Of a stretch of DNA of 8,232 nt, positions 1 to 5,749 are shown in pieces. Position 1 is the stretch's first letter, and the number at the start of each line of letters is the position of its first letter. The notes under the pieces were generated by a model. The model was not told where the DNA came from. It saw nothing but the letters and a program-made list of their open reading frames with translations, and did no database searches. This DNA is from Verrucomicrobiota bacterium (GTDB lineage Bacteria > Verrucomicrobiota > Verrucomicrobiia > Chthoniobacterales > Xiphinematobacteraceae): positions 1 through 8,232 of the forward strand of contig PSRL01000120.1 in assembly GCA_003176035.1 (NCBI GenBank), in the 5' to 3' direction. The translations under genes were made by a program, and so were the position numbers.

Positions 1-421
1 GAAAGCCTTGCACTACATCCCAATAGGCTGGCAACTGAAGAATGGATTGAATCCAAGGGAAGCCCAACCACAAGAATTGGTAGTGATGAGCAGCCACCAA
101 AATATGAACTTTATAACCACGTTTGTCTAAGATACGGGCTAGCGGCCACATCATGATGTTGTCACCCATTCCGCCTACGGAATTAAATAATAAAATATGT
201 TTCCCTTTTCCATCCGTTTCGGCATGTAGCTCCCGAAGAAGCGGCCAAGCTTCCGAGGTCTTATATATCAGTGGAGCGACTGGACTCTTACTTAATTTAT
301 TGATTTGTTTGTCATTTAGAAGATAGGGCTTATAAGCGTCTACTACGATGGTAGGCGAACCAAATATATCGACTAAAACAGGGCTTCCAGATAAATGTTC
401 GGAAAAAGAAACTACTCTCAT
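1..421 (-). CDS. GT9/heptosyltransferase-like protein, N-terminal part (runs off left edge)
   Basis: This minus-strand frame is open for 140 codons from an ATG at 421 to the window edge, so the C-terminal part is missing. It begins MRVVSFSEHL. Residues 75-80 (HILLFN) look like a first Rossmann beta strand. They are followed by the glycine-rich segment SVGGMGDNIMMWPLARILDKRGYKVHIL in pieces: GGMGDN at 83-88, WPL at 92-94 and RGYKVHIL at 101-108. This GD...P...L(x)n-G..V layout is what the N-terminal domain of GT family 9 (ADP-heptose:LPS heptosyltransferase type) shows after its first strand. That family transfers sugars to LPS core or to proteins such as autotransporter adhesins. Here about 75 extra residues precede the motif, which is longer than in a classical heptosyltransferase. 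The gene starts only 6 nt after the stop of the preceding gene, so it is very likely the third gene of one operon. No clear Shine-Dalgarno is visible. Seen: open frame and motif. Inferred: the family. The acceptor and sugar are unknown. Confidence 0.55.
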   Translation of the reverse strand, partial: MRVVSFSEHLSGSPVLVDIFGSPTIVVDAYKPYLLNDKQINKLSKSPVAPLIYKTSEAWPLLRELHAETDGKGKHILLFNSVGGMGDNIMMWPLARILDKRGYKVHILVAAHHYQFLWLGFPWIQSILQLPAYWDVVQGF

Positions 422-427
422 AATCAA

Positions 428-2128
428 CTAATAAATGGGAAGATTCTCCAGAAAGGCATCCAGGCCGGAAGCGCAAGAAGCAGCTTGCGCAAGTTCTTGG
501 AGCGGTTCGGGAATTTTAGACAAATTTTCGTCTGAAAAAAACTCAATTGGCCAAGGGCGTAGGGGGGGGGCCGGATCGCCTACATCGTGCCAGAACCAAA
601 GAAGGGAACTGAGTGTGTCTTCGGTTTCGCAAGTGCTAAGGCGTTCCAATGACAGGAGACGGATTGAAGATCCATCCACAGCAAACGTGTCCGTGCGGAT
701 GTTATTCAAAAACAATGAACGTTGCCGAAACCAAGAAATAAGACCCAATAGATTCCGCGTGAGATTGAGTATAGCGGGCAATTGTAACTTTCGGGCAAAA
801 GTCCAGTTGCCCTTTCCTAAGAATAAAACAATTTTCCATTCCTTATCGCTCGTTTCATCCGAAAAGAGACGCGGAATCTCGGGAATTTGTTCTCCAAACT
901 TTCGCCAGCAACTAACCTCTCGCCGACTAGCCCAAGTGGCAGGCATAGTATTGGCATCCATTGAAATATTAGTCGCCCGAACAGTAAATTCTGAGCTGAG
1001 TAGAATTTTTTCCGAAAGATGAAAAGGGTTCGGAAATTCATGATTGACGAGTCCCGACTTCGGTTCTTTTAAAGACTGAGACCGATGCCACGCAAAGTCT
1101 TTGACCATCATATCCCAGGGTTCCGATGCGTAATGAAGAATGTAACGTGATTTCCGACGAGCAATTAGGAGAGTGGAGACATCCTCACTCAAAAGAGTGC
1201 GATCTTTAGAATAAAGAGGATGAAGTTCTACATTCATATGCTGCAGTATTTCGCGATGAGACTCAACTTGCTTGTCCGTAAGCAAAAGGATGAGAAACGG
1301 AAAAGCCGGCTCCAAATCGCTCAGAACTTCGGCATAGCCAACAGTCCATTCCCGACCCCAGGCTTTCAAGATTTCATAATCCAGAAATAGGGCGTCGAAG
1401 ATATCGCGATACCGCGCCACCAATTCTGCGGAGGAAAAGCTTCCTGTTGTAATGAGCAAGCGGAAATTTGCGTGCCAGAGACTCCATGCATTTTTTAGCT
1501 CTGCGCACAGAGTCGCTCGATTTCTATTTGGTTCAATAAGGCCTACGCGAAGCATGAAAGAGAGCTTCATTCCCAAAAGGCCGTTTTGATTGCTGAGAAA
1601 ACAAATCGAACCTATGCGCCTTGGTACCAGCAGTTCACGCTCTATAATGCGGGCAGCAGCCATTTGCCAGTCAGTCAAAACTGACTCGAGAAAAAGAGCG
1701 TCATGGAAGACATCCGAATTTTCGTCATCCAAAGGAATTTCCAAAGGGATCTGCTGGCCAAATAGATCTTGAGCATTAAGCTTTATAGCCTCTGTAATCG
1801 AAAAAATCCCACTGGTAATGCAATGAACCCACTGAAGCATGACGTAGACTTTTTGATAAGCCATTTTTATCTTCTGTTCTCGGTCCAATAAACAACCGTT
1901 TTTTTCCAAAGAACGTAGAGTCCGTTCTTGTTCTTCAAGGTGTTTAGCGTAGGTTTTTTTTATTAAAGCGGCCTTTGCTTTGATTTGCTCGATCTCGTTA
2001 GCTGAAGCAGCTTGGGAAATCAGTACATCTAGTTGATGCAGAATTCCTTCCATGGTTTCTCTTTTTCGCATCCAGTCCTGCCTCAAAATGATGCTTTCTT
2101 GACGGAAGTCTTTTTGTATGGAGATCAT
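428..2128 (-). CDS. Coiled-coil protein with degenerate methyltransferase-like and pseudokinase-like regions
   Basis: A 566-residue protein. The ATG at 2128 is preferred because it makes a 4-nt ATGA overlap with the upstream gene's stop (2125-2128); a TTG ten codons upstream is possible but less attractive. Residues about 15-85 are heptad-like and highly charged (coiled coil). Residues about 170-285 read like a worn-down Rossmann methyltransferase: a strand plus NQNGLLGMKLSFMLRVG where a glycine-rich SAM loop would sit, then RYRDIFDALFLDYEIL and PFLILLLTD. Residues about 385-510 follow a small-kinase pattern: RREVSCWRKF...IPEIPRLF, WKIVLFLGKGNW, then FLNNIRTDTFAVDGSSIRLLSLERL. In active kinases of this kind the last stretch reads like NDxRPxNhhhD..G.hxLIDF, so the catalytic Asp and metal-binding Asp seem replaced by Asn and Ser. 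The arrangement recalls WbdD-type methyltransferase-kinases of O-antigen clusters. This is inference from pattern only; no function is assigned. A C9 run lies near residue 520. Confidence 0.6.
   Translation of the reverse strand: MISIQKDFRQESIILRQDWMRKRETMEGILHQLDVLISQAASANEIEQIKAKAALIKKTYAKHLEEQERTLRSLEKNGCLLDREQKIKMAYQKVYVMLQWVHCITSGIFSITEAIKLNAQDLFGQQIPLEIPLDDENSDVFHDALFLESVLTDWQMAAARIIERELLVPRRIGSICFLSNQNGLLGMKLSFMLRVGLIEPNRNRATLCAELKNAWSLWHANFRLLITTGSFSSAELVARYRDIFDALFLDYEILKAWGREWTVGYAEVLSDLEPAFPFLILLLTDKQVESHREILQHMNVELHPLYSKDRTLLSEDVSTLLIARRKSRYILHYASEPWDMMVKDFAWHRSQSLKEPKSGLVNHEFPNPFHLSEKILLSSEFTVRATNISMDANTMPATWASRREVSCWRKFGEQIPEIPRLFSDETSDKEWKIVLFLGKGNWTFARKLQLPAILNLTRNLLGLISWFRQRSLFLNNIRTDTFAVDGSSIRLLSLERLSTCETEDTLSSLLWFWHDVGDPAPPLRPWPIEFFSDENLSKIPEPLQELAQAASCASGLDAFLENLPIY
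562..570. repeat. Homopolymer G9 (C9 on the coding strand) inside the 428-2128 gene
   Basis: Nine consecutive G on the plus strand give C9 in the minus-strand gene, encoding the Ala-Pro-Pro-Leu segment around residues 520-523. In the printed sequence the tract keeps the gene in frame to its stop at 428. Reading the alternatives, C10 would hit a TGA within about a dozen codons. C8 would replace the last 40-odd residues with a different tail that ends at a TGA a few bases past the normal stop. Runs of this type are known phase-variation switches in surface-glycan genes of other bacteria. Whether this one varies is not visible here. Confidence 0.9.
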
Positions 2129-2991
2129 TGTGCTCTTTGATTGAGAATTTTGTCCCAAAAGGAAGGCGCTTTAAGACATCTTAAGGAAATAAGGGCAGAA
2201 GCCCCTTGCTGAGGATTCCAACAATGGAAGGGCTTTTGAAAAGATTGGGTAATGTGGATGAGCGATGGATCTACAGAAGCCACTTCGGTGACCCGATCGG
2301 AGGCCAGATATGCGGCAAAACAGGAGAGACGAGTGTTTAGGGGATGCAGACCTAACAAAGAAAGAGTCAGAGAGGTGTTTCCGGTGTCGACCACATCGTT
2401 GGGGAAGACATACATTTCCTTCCCAAGATTTCCAAATTCCAAAATCCGATCCACGCAATCATTTAAAGAGTGCAGTTTGCCATTCCGAATACGAGAGTCA
2501 TGTGATGCCGGTGGCTCTACAATGAGCAAAGACGAAGTCCGAAGATGATCATCTAATGTCCAGATAGGTTGTATTCTGGGCAAAGGTTGGTGAATTGCCT
2601 CTAAGAGCCAGCTGCTACTGGATTCCACTGCGAGAAGATCTTTTCGATGACCCCAAAGGTAACGGGTAAAAGAAACCCATAAAATTTCCTCCGATTCCAA
2701 GGCTTGGCGCAGGCCGGCAGGCAACCCCCAGCCCACCACGCAAGAAGCTGAGCGAAACAAGTCTGGAATCAGTTCCAGGTAAGGCTTGGTGATCTCAAGA
2801 GTACATTCTTGGCTGAGCCAGGAATCCACTGGAGTCGAGAACTCTTTCCAAATGGAGCGATTTTTGATCCCTAGTTTATCTAAAATGCCCGTGATCCAGT
2901 TGAGATCCTTTTCGCCTTGGCACGAATAAGGGCCTCTTGTCATCGGCCTCAAAAGGTCGCAGGTTACATACACAACTTTTTCTTCCTTCAT
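2125..2991 (-). CDS. GT-B/capsule-type glycosyltransferase-like protein, possibly degenerate
   Basis: A 288-residue protein. The ATG at 2991 is chosen because AAAAGG lies 8 nt upstream; an in-frame TTG eight codons earlier is less likely. There is no signal peptide or membrane segment. The first strand is KVVYVTCDLLRP (5-16). The second half (about 150-283) follows the layout of GT-B glycosyltransferases found in capsule and polysaccharide clusters: LLIVEPPASHDSRIRNGK (155-172), then a strand ending YVFPND (194-199) where families normally show K-x-HP, LGLHPLN (213-219), AAYLASDRVTEVASVDPSLIHITQSFQKP (226-254), and finally APSFWDKIL (275-283) where such proteins often end with a SPxFW motif. 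The missing HP and the absent EA-type donor-binding motif suggest that activity may be lost or altered. It is the first gene of the leftward operon and is coupled by ATGA to the next. The family is inferred from pattern; it could also be an unrelated hypothetical protein. Confidence 0.6.
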   Translation of the reverse strand: MKEEKVVYVTCDLLRPMTRGPYSCQGEKDLNWITGILDKLGIKNRSIWKEFSTPVDSWLSQECTLEITKPYLELIPDLFRSASCVVGWGLPAGLRQALESEEILWVSFTRYLWGHRKDLLAVESSSSWLLEAIHQPLPRIQPIWTLDDHLRTSSLLIVEPPASHDSRIRNGKLHSLNDCVDRILEFGNLGKEMYVFPNDVVDTGNTSLTLSLLGLHPLNTRLSCFAAYLASDRVTEVASVDPSLIHITQSFQKPFHCWNPQQGASALISLRCLKAPSFWDKILNQRAQ

Positions 2992-3153
2992 AATTTGTGC
3001 CTTTTTGCGCAACAACCAAAGGAATAGCTGTCGAAAACGAACATCTGTTATGCAATCTCCGAGAAGTAGAAATATCCAAATGATATTTAATGGGTACTAA
3101 TTACCTGCTTCCCCTTGTTGCCTGTGATGCGCAAAAAGTTACTGTAGGCTGCC
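2992..3153. promoter_or_regulatory. Divergent intergenic region between the glycan-like operon and the T3SS operon
   Basis: This 162-bp gap lies between two divergent starts (ATG 2991 leftward, ATG 3154 rightward), so it must hold the leftward promoter and probably the rightward one. I could not find -35/-10 pairs with good spacing on either strand. An inverted repeat at 3070-3088 sits in the middle. Short frames crossing this gap have no start context or similarity worth calling. Confidence 0.55.
3070..3088. promoter_or_regulatory. Candidate operator: perfect inverted repeat AAATATC-N5-GATATTT
   Basis: Two perfect 7-bp arms (3070-3076 and 3082-3088) flank a 5-bp spacer, CAAAT. It sits roughly midway between the divergent starts, 66 bp from the rightward ATG and 79 bp from the leftward ATG, as expected for the site of a dimeric regulator controlling one or both operons. 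The arms are AT-rich, so chance occurrence is not negligible. It lacks the G/C-rich stem and T-run of an intrinsic terminator. Confidence 0.35.
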
Positions 3154-3501
3154 ATGGGTGAACAGGCAACGCCGTTGGAAAGAACTTTAGTATGGGCATC
3201 TGATGCAGCCTCTATGGTCGAGGTGGAAGCGTTTTGTGCTTCCCTAGAAGCGCAGCCTCCGGACACGCCCGTTTCGTGTTCACTTTCCATCAAGGGGAGC
3301 GTGCCCCCCAAGTTTTCCGAATTGAAGAGACTGCTCTCTCTACTCAAGCCTTTAGCGGAAAGGCAGGCGGATTTTTACATTTATTGCGAGCATGCAGCAA
3401 CCCAAAAGCTGCTCGAATTTTGTGGATTTCCTTTTATTGCGCAGTTTGTGAGTAAAGAACCAACCGAGTCGGGTTCCATAGGAATTAAAGAAAATACATA
3501 G
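3154..3501 (+). CDS. Small soluble protein with a weak STAS-like C-terminal half, in the sctI position
   Basis: A 115-residue protein. The ATG at 3154 is the only reasonable start, because an in-frame TAG lies three codons upstream; a weak TAGG stands 5 nt before it. There is no signal peptide or membrane segment. Residues 38-47 (TPVSCSLSIK) look like a strand, 55-70 (SELKRLLSLLKPLAER) a helix, 73-77 (DFYIY) a strand, and 81-98 (AATQKLLEFCGFPFIAQF) a helix-turn. That order, with an LLEFCGF segment like the L...tG(h) at the end of STAS domains, recalls anti-sigma-factor antagonists, but the phosphoacceptor region is not recognisable. It lies 102 nt upstream of sctJ. In Hrp2 and rhizobial operons that slot holds the inner-rod protein SctI, yet the sequence does not look like an SctI. 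Its T3SS role is inferred from position only. Confidence 0.55.
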   Translation: MGEQATPLERTLVWASDAASMVEVEAFCASLEAQPPDTPVSCSLSIKGSVPPKFSELKRLLSLLKPLAERQADFYIYCEHAATQKLLEFCGFPFIAQFVSKEPTESGSIGIKENT

Positions 3502-3603
3502 GCTTCTCAAAGGCCGAAACTCAACCCGATACGCATGATAGCAAAATAAATCCCCGAGGCAATTGTAAGGCTGAACAAAGAATCTTTTAAAACAAACGAA
3601 AAA

Positions 3604-4401
3604 ATGAAGTCTCAATGGTATGGAAAATTTTTATTAATTCTGTGCGCTTTGTTTCTTGTAGGTTGTGGGACAAACGACCTTTATAATAACTTATCAGAAT
3701 CAGATGCCAATACCATTGTGGGCGTTTTACTGGCAAGAGACGTGCAAGCTATTAAGCGTTCCGGCAAAGAAGGAGTCTTTGCTGTTGCAGTACCAAAAGA
3801 GCAATTTGCTAAGGCGGTTGAAATATTGAAATGGTATGGGATTCCCCAAGAATCATTTAATGGAATAGGTAAGGTATTCGCCAAGTCAGGAATCGTATCT
3901 TCCCCGACGGAAGAAAAAATCCGCTTTATGTACGCTTTAAGTCAGGATATCGCGGAGACGTTGAGTCAGCTGGATGGGGTGGTAAGTTCCCGTGTAAACC
4001 TCGTCCTTCCCAAAAACGACCCTTATACAGAGACCACGACACCCTCTTCGGCGTCCGTATTTCTCAAGTGCCGTCCAGGTTTTGATTCGGCAAGTTTGTT
4101 GCCTCAGATCAAGGCCCTTGTAATGAATAGCGTGGAAGGACTGGCGTATGACCGCATTAGCGTTACGATTATTGAGTCGAGGAGCATGGACCTCTATTAC
4201 CCCATCAAAAATGAACCGACGATGAATACTGTTCTCGGAATGAACATGGCACCGGATTCCGTAAAGTCGCTGTGGGGTATCCTAGGTGCTGCTAGCCTTG
4301 TTGCAATAATCATTGGAGCCGGTGCCGGTATTGCTTTGTTCTCATTCTTCCGAAGGGAGCGACAGGAGGAGACTCCGAGGGAAGTTGCCTCGGCTGAGTA
4401 A
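3604..4401 (+). CDS. sctJ: T3SS inner-membrane ring lipoprotein SctJ (YscJ/PrgK/HrcJ family)
   Basis: A 265-residue protein of usual family length. SctJ forms the periplasm-facing inner-membrane ring of the T3SS basal body together with SctD. Residues 1-20 are a lipoprotein signal (basic start, hydrophobic LLILCALFLV) ending in lipobox LVGC, giving lipidated Cys21. The ring-building modules follow: residues about 25-95 with NNLSESDANTIVGVLLARDV and AVEILKWYGIPQ, then a linker, then about 105-190 with EEKIRFMYALSQDIAETLSQLDGVVSSRVNLVLP and the closing DRISVTII. These are typical YscJ/FliF-type signatures. A C-terminal membrane helix spans about 224-248 (GILGAASLVAIIIGAGAGIALF), followed by a basic FFRRER cytosolic tail. 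The start has only an A-rich leader (GAAAAA) instead of a clear Shine-Dalgarno. The 102-nt gap upstream shows no gene. sctK follows after 23 nt. Confidence 0.96.
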   Translation: MKSQWYGKFLLILCALFLVGCGTNDLYNNLSESDANTIVGVLLARDVQAIKRSGKEGVFAVAVPKEQFAKAVEILKWYGIPQESFNGIGKVFAKSGIVSSPTEEKIRFMYALSQDIAETLSQLDGVVSSRVNLVLPKNDPYTETTTPSSASVFLKCRPGFDSASLLPQIKALVMNSVEGLAYDRISVTIIESRSMDLYYPIKNEPTMNTVLGMNMAPDSVKSLWGILGAASLVAIIIGAGAGIALFSFFRRERQEETPREVASAE

Positions 4402-4424
4402 ACCGGTAGTGGAATTCGAACGCC

Positions 4425-5144
4425 GTGAATGCATCATCACAAAATTCCCAGGAACAAAAGCTCAAAACGGATTTGAGGGTTGCTGCTCGTGCCTGGCTTT
4501 CGAAGGCAAACGTGCCTGTGGGACTTCAACAATGGGTGAGTTTTCACCACAGTCCTATTTTACAGATGCACCCGACACGCTGGGGCAACACACCTCCGAT
4601 TTGGAGGACACATATTTTACGCTCGTCGTACGCCTCTGCCTATCTGGAGGAAAATTTTCGCCATCATTGGCACTGGCGAGTCGGCCCCTGGACCTCTTTT
4701 CAAGATCCTTTAATGCGACTAGTCATTAGCAGTCATCAATATCTTGAGCGGCTGGCGACCCTCCTCGGAGTATTAATCGCAGCCGAAAAAATTCGCAAAG
4801 CTGTGGATGGAAAAACCGTGCGACTTTTGCGAGAAAAACTTGGACCGGATCTTCTAAATTTTGCACGCCTCAAAGCGCCGCAACTCAATGTCACGATACC
4901 GGAAAAGTGCCAGATCAAAGAATGGCATCCTGAGCATGCTGCTATTATCCTACTGGAAGCAGGTTGGCTTTTGGTGACCTGCGCTTCCGGATTGCTTCCG
5001 GTCCAGGAGTGGCGTCGCTTTTTAAGTAGAGTACCTAAAAAAATCGAAGGGACATGGAATCAGCAGCGCTTTTCAGCAGAGGATTTTCAGCTCTCCTGGC
5101 AATGCGTGCGAACGCTGATCAGTGTGACGAAAGAAAAGAAATGA
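4425..5144 (+). CDS. sctK: T3SS sorting-platform protein SctK-like (YscK/HrpB4/NolU position)
   Basis: A 239-residue soluble protein starting at a GTG. An in-frame TAG lies six codons upstream and the next Met is near residue 48, so the GTG is the best start. SctK forms the cytosolic pods of the sorting platform, linking the membrane ring (SctD) to SctQ and SctL. The family is poorly conserved. What can be seen is a Trp/His-rich N-terminal third (WVSFHHSP, WGNTPPIWR, NFRHHWHWRVGPW), then helices around LMRLVISSHQYLERLATLLGVLIAAEKIRKAV (residues about 96-127). The latter resembles the R.hI....h..L..hLG..h....hR..h pattern of SctK proteins. The main support is position: directly between sctJ and sctL, as in Hrp2, rhizobial and Ysc loci. 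It ends with an ATGA overlap into sctL. A wholly lineage-specific protein in this slot cannot be excluded. Confidence 0.75.
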   Translation: MNASSQNSQEQKLKTDLRVAARAWLSKANVPVGLQQWVSFHHSPILQMHPTRWGNTPPIWRTHILRSSYASAYLEENFRHHWHWRVGPWTSFQDPLMRLVISSHQYLERLATLLGVLIAAEKIRKAVDGKTVRLLREKLGPDLLNFARLKAPQLNVTIPEKCQIKEWHPEHAAIILLEAGWLLVTCASGLLPVQEWRRFLSRVPKKIEGTWNQQRFSAEDFQLSWQCVRTLISVTKEKK

Positions 5145-5749
5145 ATACTCAGAGATTTCATAGCGAACTTCCCTTACTCAATCAAAAAGGCAGGCTTCTG
5201 AAAGCTGTTGATGTTGGCATCGTTTGTAGCGCCATAGAAATTTTCGAGGCGGCAAAAAACGAAGAACAAAAGAGACGCCAAGAAATGCAAGAGGAATGGC
5301 ATCGTCAAGTTCAGGCGGGATTTCGATTGGGAACTGAAGAAGCTCGTCGAAAAATGGCGGCTCATTATTGGAGCGTTGTCTCTAACACCGTTGCATATCT
5401 CGAATTGATGCAAGAGCAAATAGCGGAAACTATAGTACAAGCCGTTCGCACGCTGGTACAGGCTCCTTCGCCAGCGGAGCGGGCGCTTCAACTTGCCTCA
5501 GCCGCTGTGGAACGGCTTCGACAGCAAGCTTGGATAGTTCTTTGCCTGAACCCCGCAGATGTTGATTCGGTGAATAGCCTGCTGGAAAGTTGGAAAACAC
5601 AACTGCCTCGCAATATGCGCGTGGAAACGCGCGCTTCAGAAGAAGTTGCTCGGGGAGACTGCGTCCTGGAATCTCCTATCGGGAGGGTCGATGCCTCCTT
5701 GGAAACGCAGATGAGCATCCTCAAAGAACAGCTCAGAAAGGCGCTATGA
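5141..5749 (+). CDS. sctL: T3SS ATPase regulator/stator SctL (YscL/FliH family)
   Basis: A 202-residue protein. The start at 5141 makes an ATGA overlap with the sctK stop; an earlier in-frame ATG at 5054 would overlap sctK by about 90 nt and is rejected. SctL dimers bind SctN, restrain its ATPase activity and tether it to SctQ as spokes. Residues 34-75 form a charged helix ([19 protein letters not shown]..) like the FliH/YscL coiled coil. The C-terminal domain carries the family hallmarks: [13 protein letters not shown] (132-144), then [24 protein letters not shown] in pieces with GDC at 172-174, ES at 177-178, G181 and DASLETQ at 184-190, matching G.ChhES..G.IDASL..QL. Length is normal for the family. 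It is coupled by ATGA to sctN, its binding partner. Confidence 0.93.
   Translation: MNTQRFHSELPLLNQKGRLLKAVDVGIVCSAIEIFEAAKNEEQKRRQEMQEEWHRQVQAGFRLGTEEARRKMAAHYWSVVSNTVAYLELMQEQIAETIVQAVRTLVQAPSPAERALQLASAAVERLRQQAWIVLCLNPADVDSVNSLLESWKTQLPRNMRVETRASEEVARGDCVLESPIGRVDASLETQMSILKEQLRKAL

Noticed and set aside
435..1022. Plus-strand 195-codon frame opposite the 566-residue minus-strand gene
   Set aside because: It is antisense to a much longer coupled gene, Ser/Arg-rich as antisense frames often are, and has no recognisable domain or start context.
3087..3347. Minus-strand 86-codon frame extending into the divergent intergenic region
   Set aside because: It is mostly antisense to the 115-residue gene, and no Shine-Dalgarno or domain was found.
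3502..3603. Possible tiny gene or terminator between the small STAS-like gene and sctJ
   Set aside because: Only a four-codon frame (ATG near 3536) and no stable G/C stem with a T-run were found, so this 102-nt spacer is left without a feature.
4313..4729. Plus-strand 138-codon frame spanning the end of sctJ and the first part of sctK
   Set aside because: It overlaps both T3SS genes in another frame and shows no family features. The GTG-started sctK frame is longer and ends in the ATGA junction.
5054..5140. Upstream extension of sctL from the ATG at 5054
   Set aside because: It would overlap sctK by about 90 nt and adds sequence unlike SctL. The ATGA start at 5141 matches the neighbouring junctions.
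5590..5745. Upstream extension of sctN from the ATG at 5590
   Set aside because: The added residues are the sctL coding sequence read in another frame (Arg/Gly/Ser-rich). The coupled start at 5746 is better.
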